A DNA stretch of 64,000 bases from contig CAIQWJ010000091.1 in the NCBI GenBank assembly GCA_903875575.1, positions 18,237 to 82,236 of the forward strand, in the 5' to 3' direction. Below the pieces are notes generated by a model, which had not been told where the DNA came from, searched no databases, and was given only the letters and a program-made list of their open reading frames with translations. Positions 28,003 to 37,307 of the stretch are shown here, piece by piece. The first letter of the stretch is position 1, and the number at the start of each line of letters is the position of its first letter. The position numbers were made by a program, and so were the translations under genes. This stretch comes from an uncultured Acidobacteriia bacterium. GTDB taxonomy: Bacteria > Acidobacteriota > Terriglobia > Bryobacterales > Bryobacteraceae.

Positions 28003-29784
28003 ATGAACATTCTCGGCCTCAACGCATTTCATGGCGATTCCGCCGCCGCTCTGCTCCGGGATGGCTGCTTTGCCTTCGCCGTAGAAGAAGAGCGCATCAA
28101 CCGCATCAAGCACTGGGCTGGCTTCCCCGCCCTCGCCTGCGAAGCCTGCCTCGCATCCGTGGAGCATGCGCCAGTCGAACACGTCGCCATCGGGCGCGAT
28201 ACCAATGCCAACCTCGGGCGGAAACTGGCCTGGGTGGCACAGCATCCTTCTTCGCTCAGGCATGCCATCGGCCGCTACCGAAATCGCGCTGCCGTCACCG
28301 GACTCCCCGAACATCTCGCCAAACTCGGACTTGGCAGTGCCCGGCTGCATTACGTGGAACACCATCGTGCACACCTGGCCAGCGCGTTCTTCGTTTCGCC
28401 ATTTGAAGAAGCCGCGGTCGTTTCCATCGACGGCTTTGGCGATTTCAGCAGTGCGATGTGGGGCGTGGGTCGCGGCAACAAAATCGAAGTTCGCGGCGCC
28501 GTGCGCTTCCCGCATTCTCTCGGAATCTTCTATTCCGCGTTCACCCAGTTGCTCGGCTTCCCGCACTATGGCGATGAGTACAAAATGATGGGCCTGGCCG
28601 CCTATGGTTCACCCGTTTTTGCTCCCGCCATTCGAAAGGTCGTCTCGGTCTCGGGAGACCAGATTCGCCTGAACCTGGATTACTTCATCCACCACTCTTG
28701 CGGCTCCGAGATGACCTGGAACGATGGCGCGCCCGTCATCACGCCTCTTTATTCGCGGCTCATGGCCGAAGAGTTCGGTCCCGTTCGCGATTCCACCACG
28801 CCGCCTGGCCCCAGCCATGCCGATTTGGCAGCGTCGGTCCAGTTCGTCTTCGAGGAAGTCTGCTTCGCCTTTCTCCGCCACGTGCACTTCGAAACCGGCA
28901 TGAAAAATCTCGCCTACGCCGGGGGCGTTGCTTTGAACTGTGCAGCGAATGGCAAATTATTCGACAATACGCCCTTCACGGGCCTGTATATACCGCCCGC
29001 GGCCAATGACGCGGGTATATCCATGGGTGCCGCCCTCCATGTCGCTCACGAAACGCTGGGGCAGCCCCGACGCGAAGTCATGAACCATGCCTACTACGGC
29101 GCCGGATTCAATGATGACCAAATTCGCAATGCAATTTACGCAGTAAGCAGCAGATCATCAGACTTCAGTGTCCGTGAGTTTACCGAAGAAGGCGACTTAC
29201 TCCGCGAAACCACCGCACAAATCGCGGCAGGTAAAATTACCGGCTGGTTCCAGGGTCGAATGGAATTCGGCCCGCGCGCGCTCGGGAACCGCAGCATACT
29301 GGCTGACCCGCGGCGCGCCGAAATGAAGGACATTCTCAACCACCGCATCAAACGCCGCGAATCGTTCCGTCCCTTCTGCCCTTCTATCGCCTCCGAATCT
29401 ACAGGCCGTTATTTCACACGCACCGAGCCATCTCCGTTCATGGTGCAGGCATACCACTTTCATCCGGATGTAAGAGATTCGGTCCCCGCCGTCGTACATG
29501 CCGATGGAACGGGCCGTTTGCAGACAGTCGAACGCAATGCTAACGAAAGATACTGGAACCTGATTGCCGAGTTTAATAAAGTTACAGGAGTACCCGTACT
29601 ACTAAACACCTCTTTTAATGAAAATGAGCCAATAGTGAATACTCCGGACGAAGCTTTGAGTTGCTTTTTGAGGACAAATATGGATCTACTGGTATTAGGC
29701 AGATTTGTATTGCTGAAATCGGCATCAACGACCGACGGAGAAAGTGTTGAAGATACTCCTTCTCAACCAGACGTTTTACCCTGA
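28003..29784 (+). CDS. Carbamoyltransferase (NodU/CmcH family)
   Basis: A 593-residue protein. The Kae1-like N-domain contains HHRAHLASAF (about residue 120) with the metal-binding His pair, and the C-terminal carbamoyltransferase domain contains GRMEFGPRALGNRS. The family transfers a carbamoyl group from carbamoyl phosphate via carbamoyl-AMP to a hydroxyl of a sugar or antibiotic, so O-carbamoylation of the polysaccharide is likely. ATG 28003 is used; upstream codons to 27952 overlap the GT2. Its 3' end overlaps the next gene by 41 bp. Confidence 0.9.
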   Translation: MNILGLNAFHGDSAAALLRDGCFAFAVEEERINRIKHWAGFPALACEACLASVEHAPVEHVAIGRDTNANLGRKLAWVAQHPSSLRHAIGRYRNRAAVTGLPEHLAKLGLGSARLHYVEHHRAHLASAFFVSPFEEAAVVSIDGFGDFSSAMWGVGRGNKIEVRGAVRFPHSLGIFYSAFTQLLGFPHYGDEYKMMGLAAYGSPVFAPAIRKVVSVSGDQIRLNLDYFIHHSCGSEMTWNDGAPVITPLYSRLMAEEFGPVRDSTTPPGPSHADLAASVQFVFEEVCFAFLRHVHFETGMKNLAYAGGVALNCAANGKLFDNTPFTGLYIPPAANDAGISMGAALHVAHETLGQPRREVMNHAYYGAGFNDDQIRNAIYAVSSRSSDFSVREFTEEGDLLRETTAQIAAGKITGWFQGRMEFGPRALGNRSILADPRRAEMKDILNHRIKRRESFRPFCPSIASESTGRYFTRTEPSPFMVQAYHFHPDVRDSVPAVVHADGTGRLQTVERNANERYWNLIAEFNKVTGVPVLLNTSFNENEPIVNTPDEALSCFLRTNMDLLVLGRFVLLKSASTTDGESVEDTPSQPDVLP

Positions 29785-31006
29785 TTGCGTCTCCAGCGGG
29801 CAATACGCGGGCGACCTGGCGACGGCGCTGGCTGCCGCGGGACATGAAGTCACGGTACTGACCGGGCAACGCGCCTATGACCGTCCGTGGGTGCGGTTCC
29901 GTTCCCGGGAAGTACATAACGGCGTCAACGTCGTTCGCATTCCTTACACTGGTTTCGGCAAGGCTGCACCCTGGCGGCGCGCACTTGATTTTGGCAGTTT
30001 TTTACTGAGTTGCATCTTCTATCTCCTCACTATCAGGGGGCACGACGTTGTCGTGGCAATGACCTCGCCACCGCTCCTCTCCACCCTTGCCGCCGCCATG
30101 GTCAGACTTCGTGGCGGCAGACTCGTCTGCTGGGTGCTGGATCTCAATCCCGATGAAGCCATCGCCGCTGGCTGGTTGAAACCGGAATCCTTATTCACTG
30201 GTTTTCTTCGCAAAGCCAGCGCGTTTGCGTATGCCACAGCCAGCCAGATCATTGTGATGGACCGTTTCATGGCGGGCCGCGTGGCCGCTTACGGCGTGGC
30301 CGCAGACAAGATTACCGTCATACCTCCGTGGGCCAACAATGAGTCGGTCACGTACGATCCCGCCGGTCGCGAGGCATTCCGTCACGAAAACGGCCTCGAT
30401 GGTCGCTTCGTCGTGATGTATTCCGGGAACCACAGTCCCTGCCACCCCCTCGATACGCTGCTCGAAACCGCGCGTCGCATGAAGAACGATCCGCGAGTCG
30501 CATTTTGCTTCATCGGCGGCGGCAGCGAATTCGCGCGCGTGAAGGCTTACGCTGCGGGCCATCGCCTCGGTAACATTCTTTGCCTCCCCTACGTGCCCAT
30601 GAGCCGCCTCTCGGCCTCGCTTTCTTCCGCCGACCTGCACACCGTCGTGATGGGCGAACCCTACGTCGGCATCGTCCACACGTGCAAGGTCTACAACATC
30701 CTGGCGCTCGGGATTCCGTTCCTGTACCTGGGGCCCGAATCGAGCCACATTGCCGATCTCAGGGCCGCTGCCGCTCGCGCTTCCCACGGCGATTCCTCCG
30801 CTGTGGTGAGAATGATTCGCGATGCCATAGCGGCGAAAGTACCGGTGCCCAACGAAAAGGAACGGGCGCTCGCCCTTCGCTTCGCGCAGCAGGCACTGCT
30901 GTTGCGGATGTTTGAAGTGCTCCATCGCGCGGCCGGAATTCCTCTGCCTCAGGAACCCTTTCCAACCCCGGAAACGCTGCCCGCCGATGCACCCGCCCTC
31001 CGGTAA
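29744..31006 (+). CDS. Glycosyltransferase family 4 protein, WbuB-like
   Basis: A 420-residue GT4 beginning KILLLNQTFYPDCVSSGQYAGDLATALAA, the N-terminus typical of WbuB/WcaI-type GT4. The donor half has FVVMYSGNHSPCHPLDTLLETARRM and VGIVHTCKVYNILALGIPFLYLGPE. GTG 29744 starts 41 bp inside the carbamoyltransferase, an unusually long overlap, which argues for tight coupling. Sugar unknown. Confidence 0.87.
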   Translation: MLKILLLNQTFYPDCVSSGQYAGDLATALAAAGHEVTVLTGQRAYDRPWVRFRSREVHNGVNVVRIPYTGFGKAAPWRRALDFGSFLLSCIFYLLTIRGHDVVVAMTSPPLLSTLAAAMVRLRGGRLVCWVLDLNPDEAIAAGWLKPESLFTGFLRKASAFAYATASQIIVMDRFMAGRVAAYGVAADKITVIPPWANNESVTYDPAGREAFRHENGLDGRFVVMYSGNHSPCHPLDTLLETARRMKNDPRVAFCFIGGGSEFARVKAYAAGHRLGNILCLPYVPMSRLSASLSSADLHTVVMGEPYVGIVHTCKVYNILALGIPFLYLGPESSHIADLRAAAARASHGDSSAVVRMIRDAIAAKVPVPNEKERALALRFAQQALLLRMFEVLHRAAGIPLPQEPFPTPETLPADAPALR

Positions 31007-31086
31007 TCGCGGACGCGGCGCATGTAGCTGATCGCCCGCAAGGCACTCCAACGTCTGCGTTGCGGTAGTGTTATTCAAGAGGAGTC

Positions 31087-32403
31087 TTGATCAGAGCCGC
31101 GTTCCTCCTGCTGACCGCCGGATTGATTCTTGCCTTCGCATCTCTTCGCTATGGCGCGGTGCTGCAGGCGGACTGGTATCCGTGCGAATTAGCGCTGGGA
31201 GTCATCCTGCTGCTGGGTTACCACCCCTTTGGCGAGTCCGGCGAATCGGCACCTGTCAATCCCGTGCTGTGCGTCTGTCTGTTGGCCATTCCCGCGCTGG
31301 CACTGTTGCAGGCCGTTCCCGTGCCCGCATCGTGGGTTGGGGCTCTGTCGCCCGGGCGGATGGCGCTGGCGAACCCGCTGCTCCGTTTCGCCCCCGCGCC
31401 CACCAGACTCCCGCTCAGCATCCGGCCCGACGAAACGCTGCGCTACGCCCTTCGGTATCTGGCCTTCGCCGCCACTTTCCTGATGACCCGGGATCTCATG
31501 TGGCGACTGCCCGGACGGCAGTGGCTCATTGCCCTGCCTCCGCTCTGTATCGCACTGTTCGAAGCCGGCATCGGAGTTCTGCAGAATTCCGCGGGCGTGG
31601 CCACAAACATGGTCTCCGGCACCTTCATGAATCGCAATCACTTCAGCGCGATGCTGGAAATGTGCCTGCCGTTTGCCCTGTGTGGCGTCTTTGATTTCGC
31701 ACCGGAAGCCAGACGTGCTTTGATAGCATGTGGCGGTGCCGTGACGGCAACTCTGCTGCTCACCGGCATCGGACTATCCCTCTCCCGCACCGGCTACTTC
31801 ATCGCGCTTCTGGTGGTGCTGTTGATGGTATGGCTCCACGCCATGACGCGCCTGCGGGGAGCCGTCCGCGTTTTCGCCGTCATTGCCGGACTGTTGACAG
31901 TCGTCGCATCTGGAATAGCGCTCGCCTCCGGGATGTTGCTGGAGCGAATGGCCTCTCCGGCAAACACAACACATAGCGACGTGCCTTTCACCGACCGGTT
32001 GCTCTTCTGGAAGGAAACGATGCATGTGATGGCCGCTTACCCGATATTCGGATGTGGCTTCGGTGCCTTCGTGTCGGCCGTCACGCCGTGGCGCGCCGCC
32101 GCCGTCACGCGCACGCTCGATTACGCGCATAACGACTACCTGCAGTTCGTCGCCGAAGGCGGCATCCTGGCGGCGCTCTTCGCCATACCGATCGCCGTGA
32201 TTGTCACGCGCTCCATCTGGCGTGGCGTCTTCCGGCAACGCCGTGCGGAGCGCCGTGGTTTTGCCATCGCCTGTGGCGTGGCTGTCGTCGCGGGGGCACT
32301 GCACAGCGCCGTCGATCTGATTACTTACGTGCCCGCCACCGGCATGCTGCTGTGCTGGTTCGTCGGCATGGCAGCGGGTCTCGAATTCGATCAGACGCCG
32401 TGA
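31087..32403 (+). CDS. O-antigen ligase / Wzy-type polymerase family membrane protein
   Basis: The 438-residue protein has about 10-11 hydrophobic spans. The WaaL/Wzy_C pattern appears as GTFMNRNHFSAMLEM mid-protein and as the periplasmic loop AYPIFGCGFGAFVSAVTP...AHNDYLQFVAEGGILAALF. This is the classic O-antigen ligase family motif, with a conserved His. The start is TTG 31087 with GAGGAG four bases upstream, the only good ribosome site; no ATG gives a better N-terminus. It lies 80 bp after the GT4, so could have its own promoter, and ends 13 bp into convergent ribF. Confidence 0.82.
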   Translation: MIRAAFLLLTAGLILAFASLRYGAVLQADWYPCELALGVILLLGYHPFGESGESAPVNPVLCVCLLAIPALALLQAVPVPASWVGALSPGRMALANPLLRFAPAPTRLPLSIRPDETLRYALRYLAFAATFLMTRDLMWRLPGRQWLIALPPLCIALFEAGIGVLQNSAGVATNMVSGTFMNRNHFSAMLEMCLPFALCGVFDFAPEARRALIACGGAVTATLLLTGIGLSLSRTGYFIALLVVLLMVWLHAMTRLRGAVRVFAVIAGLLTVVASGIALASGMLLERMASPANTTHSDVPFTDRLLFWKETMHVMAAYPIFGCGFGAFVSAVTPWRAAAVTRTLDYAHNDYLQFVAEGGILAALFAIPIAVIVTRSIWRGVFRQRRAERRGFAIACGVAVVAGALHSAVDLITYVPATGMLLCWFVGMAAGLEFDQTP

Positions 32404-33353
32404 CGGGGTAAACGTGCCAGGCGCGCGTGCAACCGCCGGGCCAAACGAACGTCTCGCAGGATCTGGGCCCGCAGCGTCTCCGGGCTCCCGAACTTCCGCT
32501 CTTCCCGCACGAACTTCAGGAATTGCACTTCAATTCGTTGCGGCGCGTTGCCATCGAAAGGATCCAGCAGGAACGTCTCAAAACTGAGTTCCTGCCCGTC
32601 AAAGGTGGGCCGATGCCCCACATTTGTGATCGACCGCCATTCCCTCGCCGCAACCGGATCCAGATCACGCGTCCTTGTAACGTAGACCCCGTTCGCCGGC
32701 AGCAAATCATTCTCCGGTGCCAGATTCAGCGTGGGCACCGTCTGCTTCGAACCAATGCCATGCCCCTTCACAACCGGACCTTCCAGCGCGAATGGCTCGC
32801 CCATCGTACGGCAGGCCAGCGACGCGCGCCCGGCCTCCACCATCGCCCGTATCCCGGTGCTGCTCACTCGCTCGCCGCGGCGCAGGATGGCACCGGCGGA
32901 CTCCACTTCAAAGCCATACTTCACGCCCAGTGCCCGCAGAGTTGTCAGGTCCCCCGCCTGCCTGTGCCCGAAGCGAAAGTCCGCGCCTACCAGCACCAGG
33001 GCCACGTGCAGCGTCTCCACCAGCACGCTGCGAACAAATTCCTCCGGCGTGAGTTGCGCCAGTTCCAGCGAAAACGGCAGCAGAAGGGTTTCCGTGATGC
33101 CCTCCGCAGCAATACGCCGCAGTCGCTGCGCCACGGTTGTGATCAACCTGGGTGCCTTTGCCGGAGCCAGCACGCGCGCCGGATGCGGATCGAAAGTCAG
33201 CACGACCGGCACCAACCCGCGCTCGCGCCCAATCTCGGCCACGCGCCGCAGTATCTCCCGATGCCCTGCGTGAACACCATCGAAGTTGCCTATCGTGACT
33301 ACGGAACGCCCCAGATCCGCGGGGACCTCCGCCAGAGAACGAAAAGCCCTCAT
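32391..33353 (-). CDS. ribF: Bifunctional riboflavin kinase/FAD synthetase
   Basis: A 320-residue enzyme: GNFDGVHAGHRE near residue 22 is the FAD synthetase nucleotidyltransferase (HxGH-type) motif, TFDPHP follows, and the C-terminal flavokinase domain carries GHGIGSKQTVPTLNL and GVYVT. It phosphorylates riboflavin to FMN and then adenylates it to FAD in the cytoplasm. Length is standard (300-330). The start overlaps the upstream MBL gene's stop (ATGA). No FMN riboswitch is visible upstream. Confidence 0.93.
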   Translation of the reverse strand: MRAFRSLAEVPADLGRSVVTIGNFDGVHAGHREILRRVAEIGRERGLVPVVLTFDPHPARVLAPAKAPRLITTVAQRLRRIAAEGITETLLLPFSLELAQLTPEEFVRSVLVETLHVALVLVGADFRFGHRQAGDLTTLRALGVKYGFEVESAGAILRRGERVSSTGIRAMVEAGRASLACRTMGEPFALEGPVVKGHGIGSKQTVPTLNLAPENDLLPANGVYVTRTRDLDPVAAREWRSITNVGHRPTFDGQELSFETFLLDPFDGNAPQRIEVQFLKFVREERKFGSPETLRAQILRDVRLARRLHARLARLPRHGV

Positions 33354-34159
33354 GCGCGTTCGCCCACCTCAATCTCCAGTCCGTCATAGGCGAGGAACAT
33401 CCCGGGCGGCAATATCGCTTCCGTGGCCGCATGTCCCAGGTCGTGGCACATGTGAGTAAAAAACGTTCGCTTCGCTCCGATCCGCCGCGCGGTTTCAATC
33501 GAAGTCTCCAGCGTCGAATGCGTGGGATGCGGCTTGTGCCGCAGGGCGTCCAGAAATACCACGTCCAGACCGCACAGCTTCGCCAGAGAGGACTCCGGTA
33601 CTTCGCTGTGGTCCGTCAGGTACGCTGCGCGCCCAAAACGGAAGCCGTAAATCTTCTCTTTCCCGTGCATCACAGGTATCGGCTCGAACAGTAAACCGTG
33701 AACTTCGAACGGGGCGTCGCCGATCAGATTCACTTCCAGCTGCGGAATGTGCGTCTTGCGTTCACGAGGCTCGAAGGCATAGGAAAAAACACGCCGGATG
33801 ACTTCAAACGTGTCGGGCGCGGCATAAAGCGGAATGATTCCCTGCCGGTAATTAAAAGGGCGAACGTCGTCAAGCCCCAGAATATGATCGGCGTGCCCGT
33901 GGGTATAAACGATGGCATCCAGGCGATCCACAGGCCGGGTAGCCCGCATCGCCAGCATCTGGGCGCGAAAATCAGGCGTCGTATCCACCAGGATATTACG
34001 TATGCCACCTCCCGGTTCCCGATCCGCGGCCCGGATCAGAATCGAAGGACGCTGCCGTGTGTCGCGTGGGTCGATGGACAGGCAAACCTCACACGAGCAG
34101 CCAATCGTGGGTACGCCGGAACTGGTCCCTGAACCAAGGACCCTGATCGAAAGAGGCAT
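33350..34159 (-). CDS. MBL-fold metallohydrolase, PhnP-like
   Basis: A 269-residue hydrolase with YTHGHADHILGLDD (HxHxDH metal site) near residue 90 and the N-terminal Cys-rich CSCEVCLS seen in PhnP-type cyclic phosphodiesterases, which also bind zinc. THMCHDLGH near the end supplies the last ligand. Substrate likely a phosphodiester, but not known. Coupled to ribF by ATGA; the two probably form an operon with DUF1844 (2 bp gap to it). Confidence 0.87.
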   Translation of the reverse strand: MPLSIRVLGSGTSSGVPTIGCSCEVCLSIDPRDTRQRPSILIRAADREPGGGIRNILVDTTPDFRAQMLAMRATRPVDRLDAIVYTHGHADHILGLDDVRPFNYRQGIIPLYAAPDTFEVIRRVFSYAFEPRERKTHIPQLEVNLIGDAPFEVHGLLFEPIPVMHGKEKIYGFRFGRAAYLTDHSEVPESSLAKLCGLDVVFLDALRHKPHPTHSTLETSIETARRIGAKRTFFTHMCHDLGHAATEAILPPGMFLAYDGLEIEVGERA

Positions 34160-34161
34160 TT

Positions 34162-34509
34162 TTACGCGATTTCTGAGTCGACTTTCGCAGGATTGCTCTG
34201 GTCGTGCGCCGCCTTCGCCTGCACAAACCGGAAGCGCAGTTCCGTCACAGAATTATCCAGGCTGCGCTGCTCTTCGGCGGAAAGGTTACCCTTCGTCTTT
34301 TCCTGGAGCATGGCCAGCAGATCGATATTGTGACCGCCCAGCTCAAAATCCGGCTTGCGCTGTTCCCCGAACGGCAGCAACCCAAGGTTCAATTCAGCCT
34401 GCAGCCGCAGCGAGTAAACAAGGAAATCGAAATCGGCAGGTGGCAACTCCGGGCGCGCGTCTTCCACGTCGTCGGTGTCCGGCAACAGCTTCTCGTCTGC
34501 TTCACTCAT
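34162..34509 (-). CDS. DUF1844 family protein
   Basis: A 115-residue acidic protein (MSEADEKLLP...), with PPADFDFLVYSLRLQAELNLG, matching DUF1844, a family of small conserved proteins in Acidobacteria and Deltaproteobacteria with no known function. Start chosen at ATG 34509; the frame opens much farther upstream (34965) but only through the divergent mazG coding sequence, where the translation is not protein-like. It stops 2 bp before the MBL gene. Confidence 0.83.
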   Translation of the reverse strand: MSEADEKLLPDTDDVEDARPELPPADFDFLVYSLRLQAELNLGLLPFGEQRKPDFELGGHNIDLLAMLQEKTKGNLSAEEQRSLDNSVTELRFRFVQAKAAHDQSNPAKVDSEIA

Positions 34510-34611
34510 GCAATTCAGTTTACTCCCCTGGACTTCCGCGCTCCGCCAGCCCGTCACCTGAACCTGCGCCGCGAGTCTGCCTCTTTGAGTCTGCAATGCT
34601 ACGCTCGTTCC

Positions 34612-35424
34612 ATGGACCCCGCAGCAACGCCCGAAAGCCCCGAGAGCGCAGGCCCCAAACTCCAGCGCCTCGTCGAAATCATGGCGCGCCTTCGCGCACC
34701 CGATGGCTGCCCCTGGGACCGCGAACAGAACTTCGACACCATCAGAAAGTACACCGTCGAAGAAACCTACGAAGTGCTGGACGCCATTGACCGCCGCGAC
34801 TGGGCCGATCTCCGCGAAGAACTCGGCGACTACATTCTGCAGGCCGTTTTTTATGCTCAGATGGCCTCCGAAGAGAAGCATTTCGTCCTTGGCGATTGCC
34901 TCGACGCGATCAATGAAAAACTGATCCGGCGCCATCCGCACATCTTCGGCGAAGAAACCGCCCACACCGGTGACGAAGTTCTCAAACTCTGGGACGCAGT
35001 CAAAGCGGAAGAGAAGCGCGGCAAGTCAGAAACGCCCGCAGGCCTTCTCGACGGCATTCCGCGCTCCCAGCCAGCGCTGCTCGAAGCCCAGCAGATTTCC
35101 TCCCGCGCCGCGCGTTCCGGTTTCGACTGGCCGCACATTGATGACGTGCTGGCGAAGCTTCAGGAAGAGATCGGCGAATTCCGCACGGCCCATGCGGCCG
35201 CCTCCAGAGATCAGATGGAAGACGAACTGGGCGATATTCTTTTCACCATTGTCAACCTCGCGCGCTTCGCCAAAGTCGACCCCGAACAGGCGCTGCGCCA
35301 CACCAACGCCAAATTCCGGCAACGTTTCACGCATGTGGAAAGACGACTCTCGGCTACTGGCGAGGCAGTGAGCGGCACGCCGATCGATCGTCTGGAGTCA
35401 CTGTGGCAGGAGGCCAAGCTCTGA
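34612..35424 (+). CDS. mazG: Nucleoside triphosphate pyrophosphohydrolase MazG
   Basis: A 270-residue protein with two MazG domains: first CPWDREQNFDTIRKYTVEETYEV with EELGDYILQ; second IDDVLAKLQEEIGEF with EDELGDILFTIVNLAR. These EE..xxE..D metal sites bind Mg2+ and the enzyme hydrolyses NTPs to NMP and PPi, clearing non-canonical nucleotides. Start is ATG 34612, preceded by no strong ribosome site; frame extends upstream over DUF1844 antisense and is not coding there. Divergent from DUF1844 by about 100 bp. Confidence 0.92.
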   Translation: MDPAATPESPESAGPKLQRLVEIMARLRAPDGCPWDREQNFDTIRKYTVEETYEVLDAIDRRDWADLREELGDYILQAVFYAQMASEEKHFVLGDCLDAINEKLIRRHPHIFGEETAHTGDEVLKLWDAVKAEEKRGKSETPAGLLDGIPRSQPALLEAQQISSRAARSGFDWPHIDDVLAKLQEEIGEFRTAHAAASRDQMEDELGDILFTIVNLARFAKVDPEQALRHTNAKFRQRFTHVERRLSATGEAVSGTPIDRLESLWQEAKL

Positions 35425-36125
35425 CCATCCGCAGCCTCACAACGCAGGAAGAGTTCGCCGAGGCCGTCGCACTCCAGAAGACCATCTGGGGCTTTGACGA
35501 CCTCGACCTTCTGCCCGTGCGACTCTTCGTTGTCGCATCGAAAATCGGCGGCCAGGTTTTCGGCGCTTACGATGACGATCGCATGGTCGCGTTCCTTCTT
35601 GCCATTCCGGGTCTCAAGCAAGGCCCTCAGCCTTATTTGCACAGCCACATGCTCGGCGTGTTGCCGGAGTATCGCAACAGCGGCCTTGGCCGAAGCCTCA
35701 AACTCCATCAGCGGGAAGAAGCCCTCGCCCGCGGCATTCGCCTGATTGAGTGGACGTTTGATCCGCTCGAAATCAAGAACGCCTGGTTTAATATTGCCCG
35801 CCTTGGCGCCATCGTGCGGCGGTACACGCGGAATCAGTACGGCATCACCAGCAGCGCCCTCAACGCGGGTCTGCCCACGGACCGCTGCGTCGCAGAATGG
35901 TGGATCCAGTCGCCGCTCCGTAAGACGCCTGTCGAAGAAGGTATCCGTCTGCCTATCGACATTGCGTCCATCCGGACCACAGACACGGACCGTGCACGCG
36001 ACATACAGACCGAACTCGCCAACCAGTTTGAAGCGGCCTTTGGACGCGGTCTCGCCGTGATAGGCGTGGAACGCGACGATGCCTGCTTTACTTACCTGCT
36101 TGGATGCACGGAAGAACCTGCATGA
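35403..36125 (+). CDS. GNAT acetyltransferase-like protein (COG3375)
   Basis: A 240-residue GNAT: EEFAEAVALQKTIWGFDD, the acyl-CoA region SHMLGVLPEYRNSGLGRSLKLHQRE (the R/Q-xx-G-x-G/A type loop), and IEWTFDPLEIKNAWFNIARLGA, the hallmark of the COG3375 predicted-acetyltransferase family. In Geobacillus-type gene clusters a relative makes N-succinyl amino acids next to an NSAR racemase. Here the next gene is exactly a MenC/NSAR enzyme (overlapping by ATGA), so N-succinylation of D-amino acids is the favoured guess. GTG 35403 overlaps mazG by 22 bp. Confidence 0.8.
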   Translation: MAGGQALTIRSLTTQEEFAEAVALQKTIWGFDDLDLLPVRLFVVASKIGGQVFGAYDDDRMVAFLLAIPGLKQGPQPYLHSHMLGVLPEYRNSGLGRSLKLHQREEALARGIRLIEWTFDPLEIKNAWFNIARLGAIVRRYTRNQYGITSSALNAGLPTDRCVAEWWIQSPLRKTPVEEGIRLPIDIASIRTTDTDRARDIQTELANQFEAAFGRGLAVIGVERDDACFTYLLGCTEEPA

Positions 36126-37240
36126 AAATCGAACGCATTGTCCTGCGCCAGTTGCGGATGCCGCTGGTCCACTTCTTCGAAACCAGCTTCAGTCGCACTT
36201 ATGAGCGCAACATCATCGTCATCGAAGTGGTGAGCGACGGCCTTTCCGGCTGGGGCGAAATCACCGCGGGCGAGCACCCGTTCTACAACGAAGAGTGGAC
36301 CGCCGCCGCCTGGCTGATTGCCAAAGACTACGTCGCCCCGCGCTTACTCAACCGAGAGATTGCCCACGCGAATGACGTCTATGCGCTGACGAAACATATT
36401 CGCGGCCACAACATGGCGCGCGGGGGTGTGGAAGCGGCCGTGTGGGATCTCCAGGCCCGCCGCAACGGCAATCCCCTCTGGAAGGAGATCGGCGGGGGCG
36501 CGCGCCGCGAGATCCCCTGCGGCGTTTCCATCGGCATTCAGGACAGCGTCGAGCAACTTATCGGCAAGATCGAAACCGAACTCGCGGCTGGCTACCAGCG
36601 CATCAAGATGAAGATCAAGCCCGGCTGGGATGTCGATGTTCTCCGCCGTATCCGCGAGCGCTTCCCGGAAACCGCGCTCACCGCCGACGCCAATTCCGCC
36701 TACACACTGGCCGATACACTACTTCTCAAACAACTCGACGCCTTCCGCCTGACCATGATCGAGCAGCCGCTCGCGCATGACGACATCATCGACCACGCGC
36801 AGCTGCAGGCGCAACTCGAAACCCCTGTCTGCCTCGATGAATGCATCCGAACCGCCCACCATGCCGAGCAAGCCATTCACTTGAAAGCAGGCCGCATCGT
36901 GAATATCAAGCTCGGGCGCATTGGCGGCTTCGGCGAAGCGAAACGTCTGCATGATGTTTGCGAGGCGGCGGGCATCCCGGTCTGGTGCGGCGGGATGCTG
37001 GAAGCCGGAATTGGCCGCGCTCACAACATCGCACTCGCCACCCTGCCAAACTTCACGCTGCCGGGTGATGTCTCAGCCGCCAAACGCTACTGGAAGCGCG
37101 ACATCGTAACGCCGGAAATCGCCACCACGCCCCACGGCACCATCGTCGTGACCGACGAACCCGGTTTCGGCTACGCCATCGATCACGATTTCCTGCGTCA
37201 CGTCACGGTTCACGAAGAAACCATCACTCCGTCGTCGTAG
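36122..37240 (+). CDS. menC: o-Succinylbenzoate synthase / N-succinylamino-acid racemase (enolase superfamily)
   Basis: A 372-residue enolase-superfamily enzyme of the MenC/NSAR branch. The catalytic KxK is visible as IKMKIKPG near residue 162, the metal ligands as LTADANSAY, MIEQPL and CLDECI, and the second catalytic Lys in IVNIKLGRIGG. Such enzymes either make o-succinylbenzoate for menaquinone or racemise N-succinylamino acids, and sequence alone rarely separates them. No other men gene is in the window and the coupled GNAT points to NSAR activity; both may occur. The symbol menC is a family label here. Confidence 0.85.
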   Translation: MKIERIVLRQLRMPLVHFFETSFSRTYERNIIVIEVVSDGLSGWGEITAGEHPFYNEEWTAAAWLIAKDYVAPRLLNREIAHANDVYALTKHIRGHNMARGGVEAAVWDLQARRNGNPLWKEIGGGARREIPCGVSIGIQDSVEQLIGKIETELAAGYQRIKMKIKPGWDVDVLRRIRERFPETALTADANSAYTLADTLLLKQLDAFRLTMIEQPLAHDDIIDHAQLQAQLETPVCLDECIRTAHHAEQAIHLKAGRIVNIKLGRIGGFGEAKRLHDVCEAAGIPVWCGGMLEAGIGRAHNIALATLPNFTLPGDVSAAKRYWKRDIVTPEIATTPHGTIVVTDEPGFGYAIDHDFLRHVTVHEETITPSS

Positions 37241-37307
37241 CAACAGGCACGTGAGAAAGCCGCGACCGCAAGGGAGCGACTTACGAACGCAGACGGCATG
37301 AACAACC

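Noticed and set aside
36122..37240. Dedicated menaquinone gene
   Set aside because: Family membership is certain, but no other men gene is adjacent and the coupled GNAT suggests the NSAR route; the exact role is left open.
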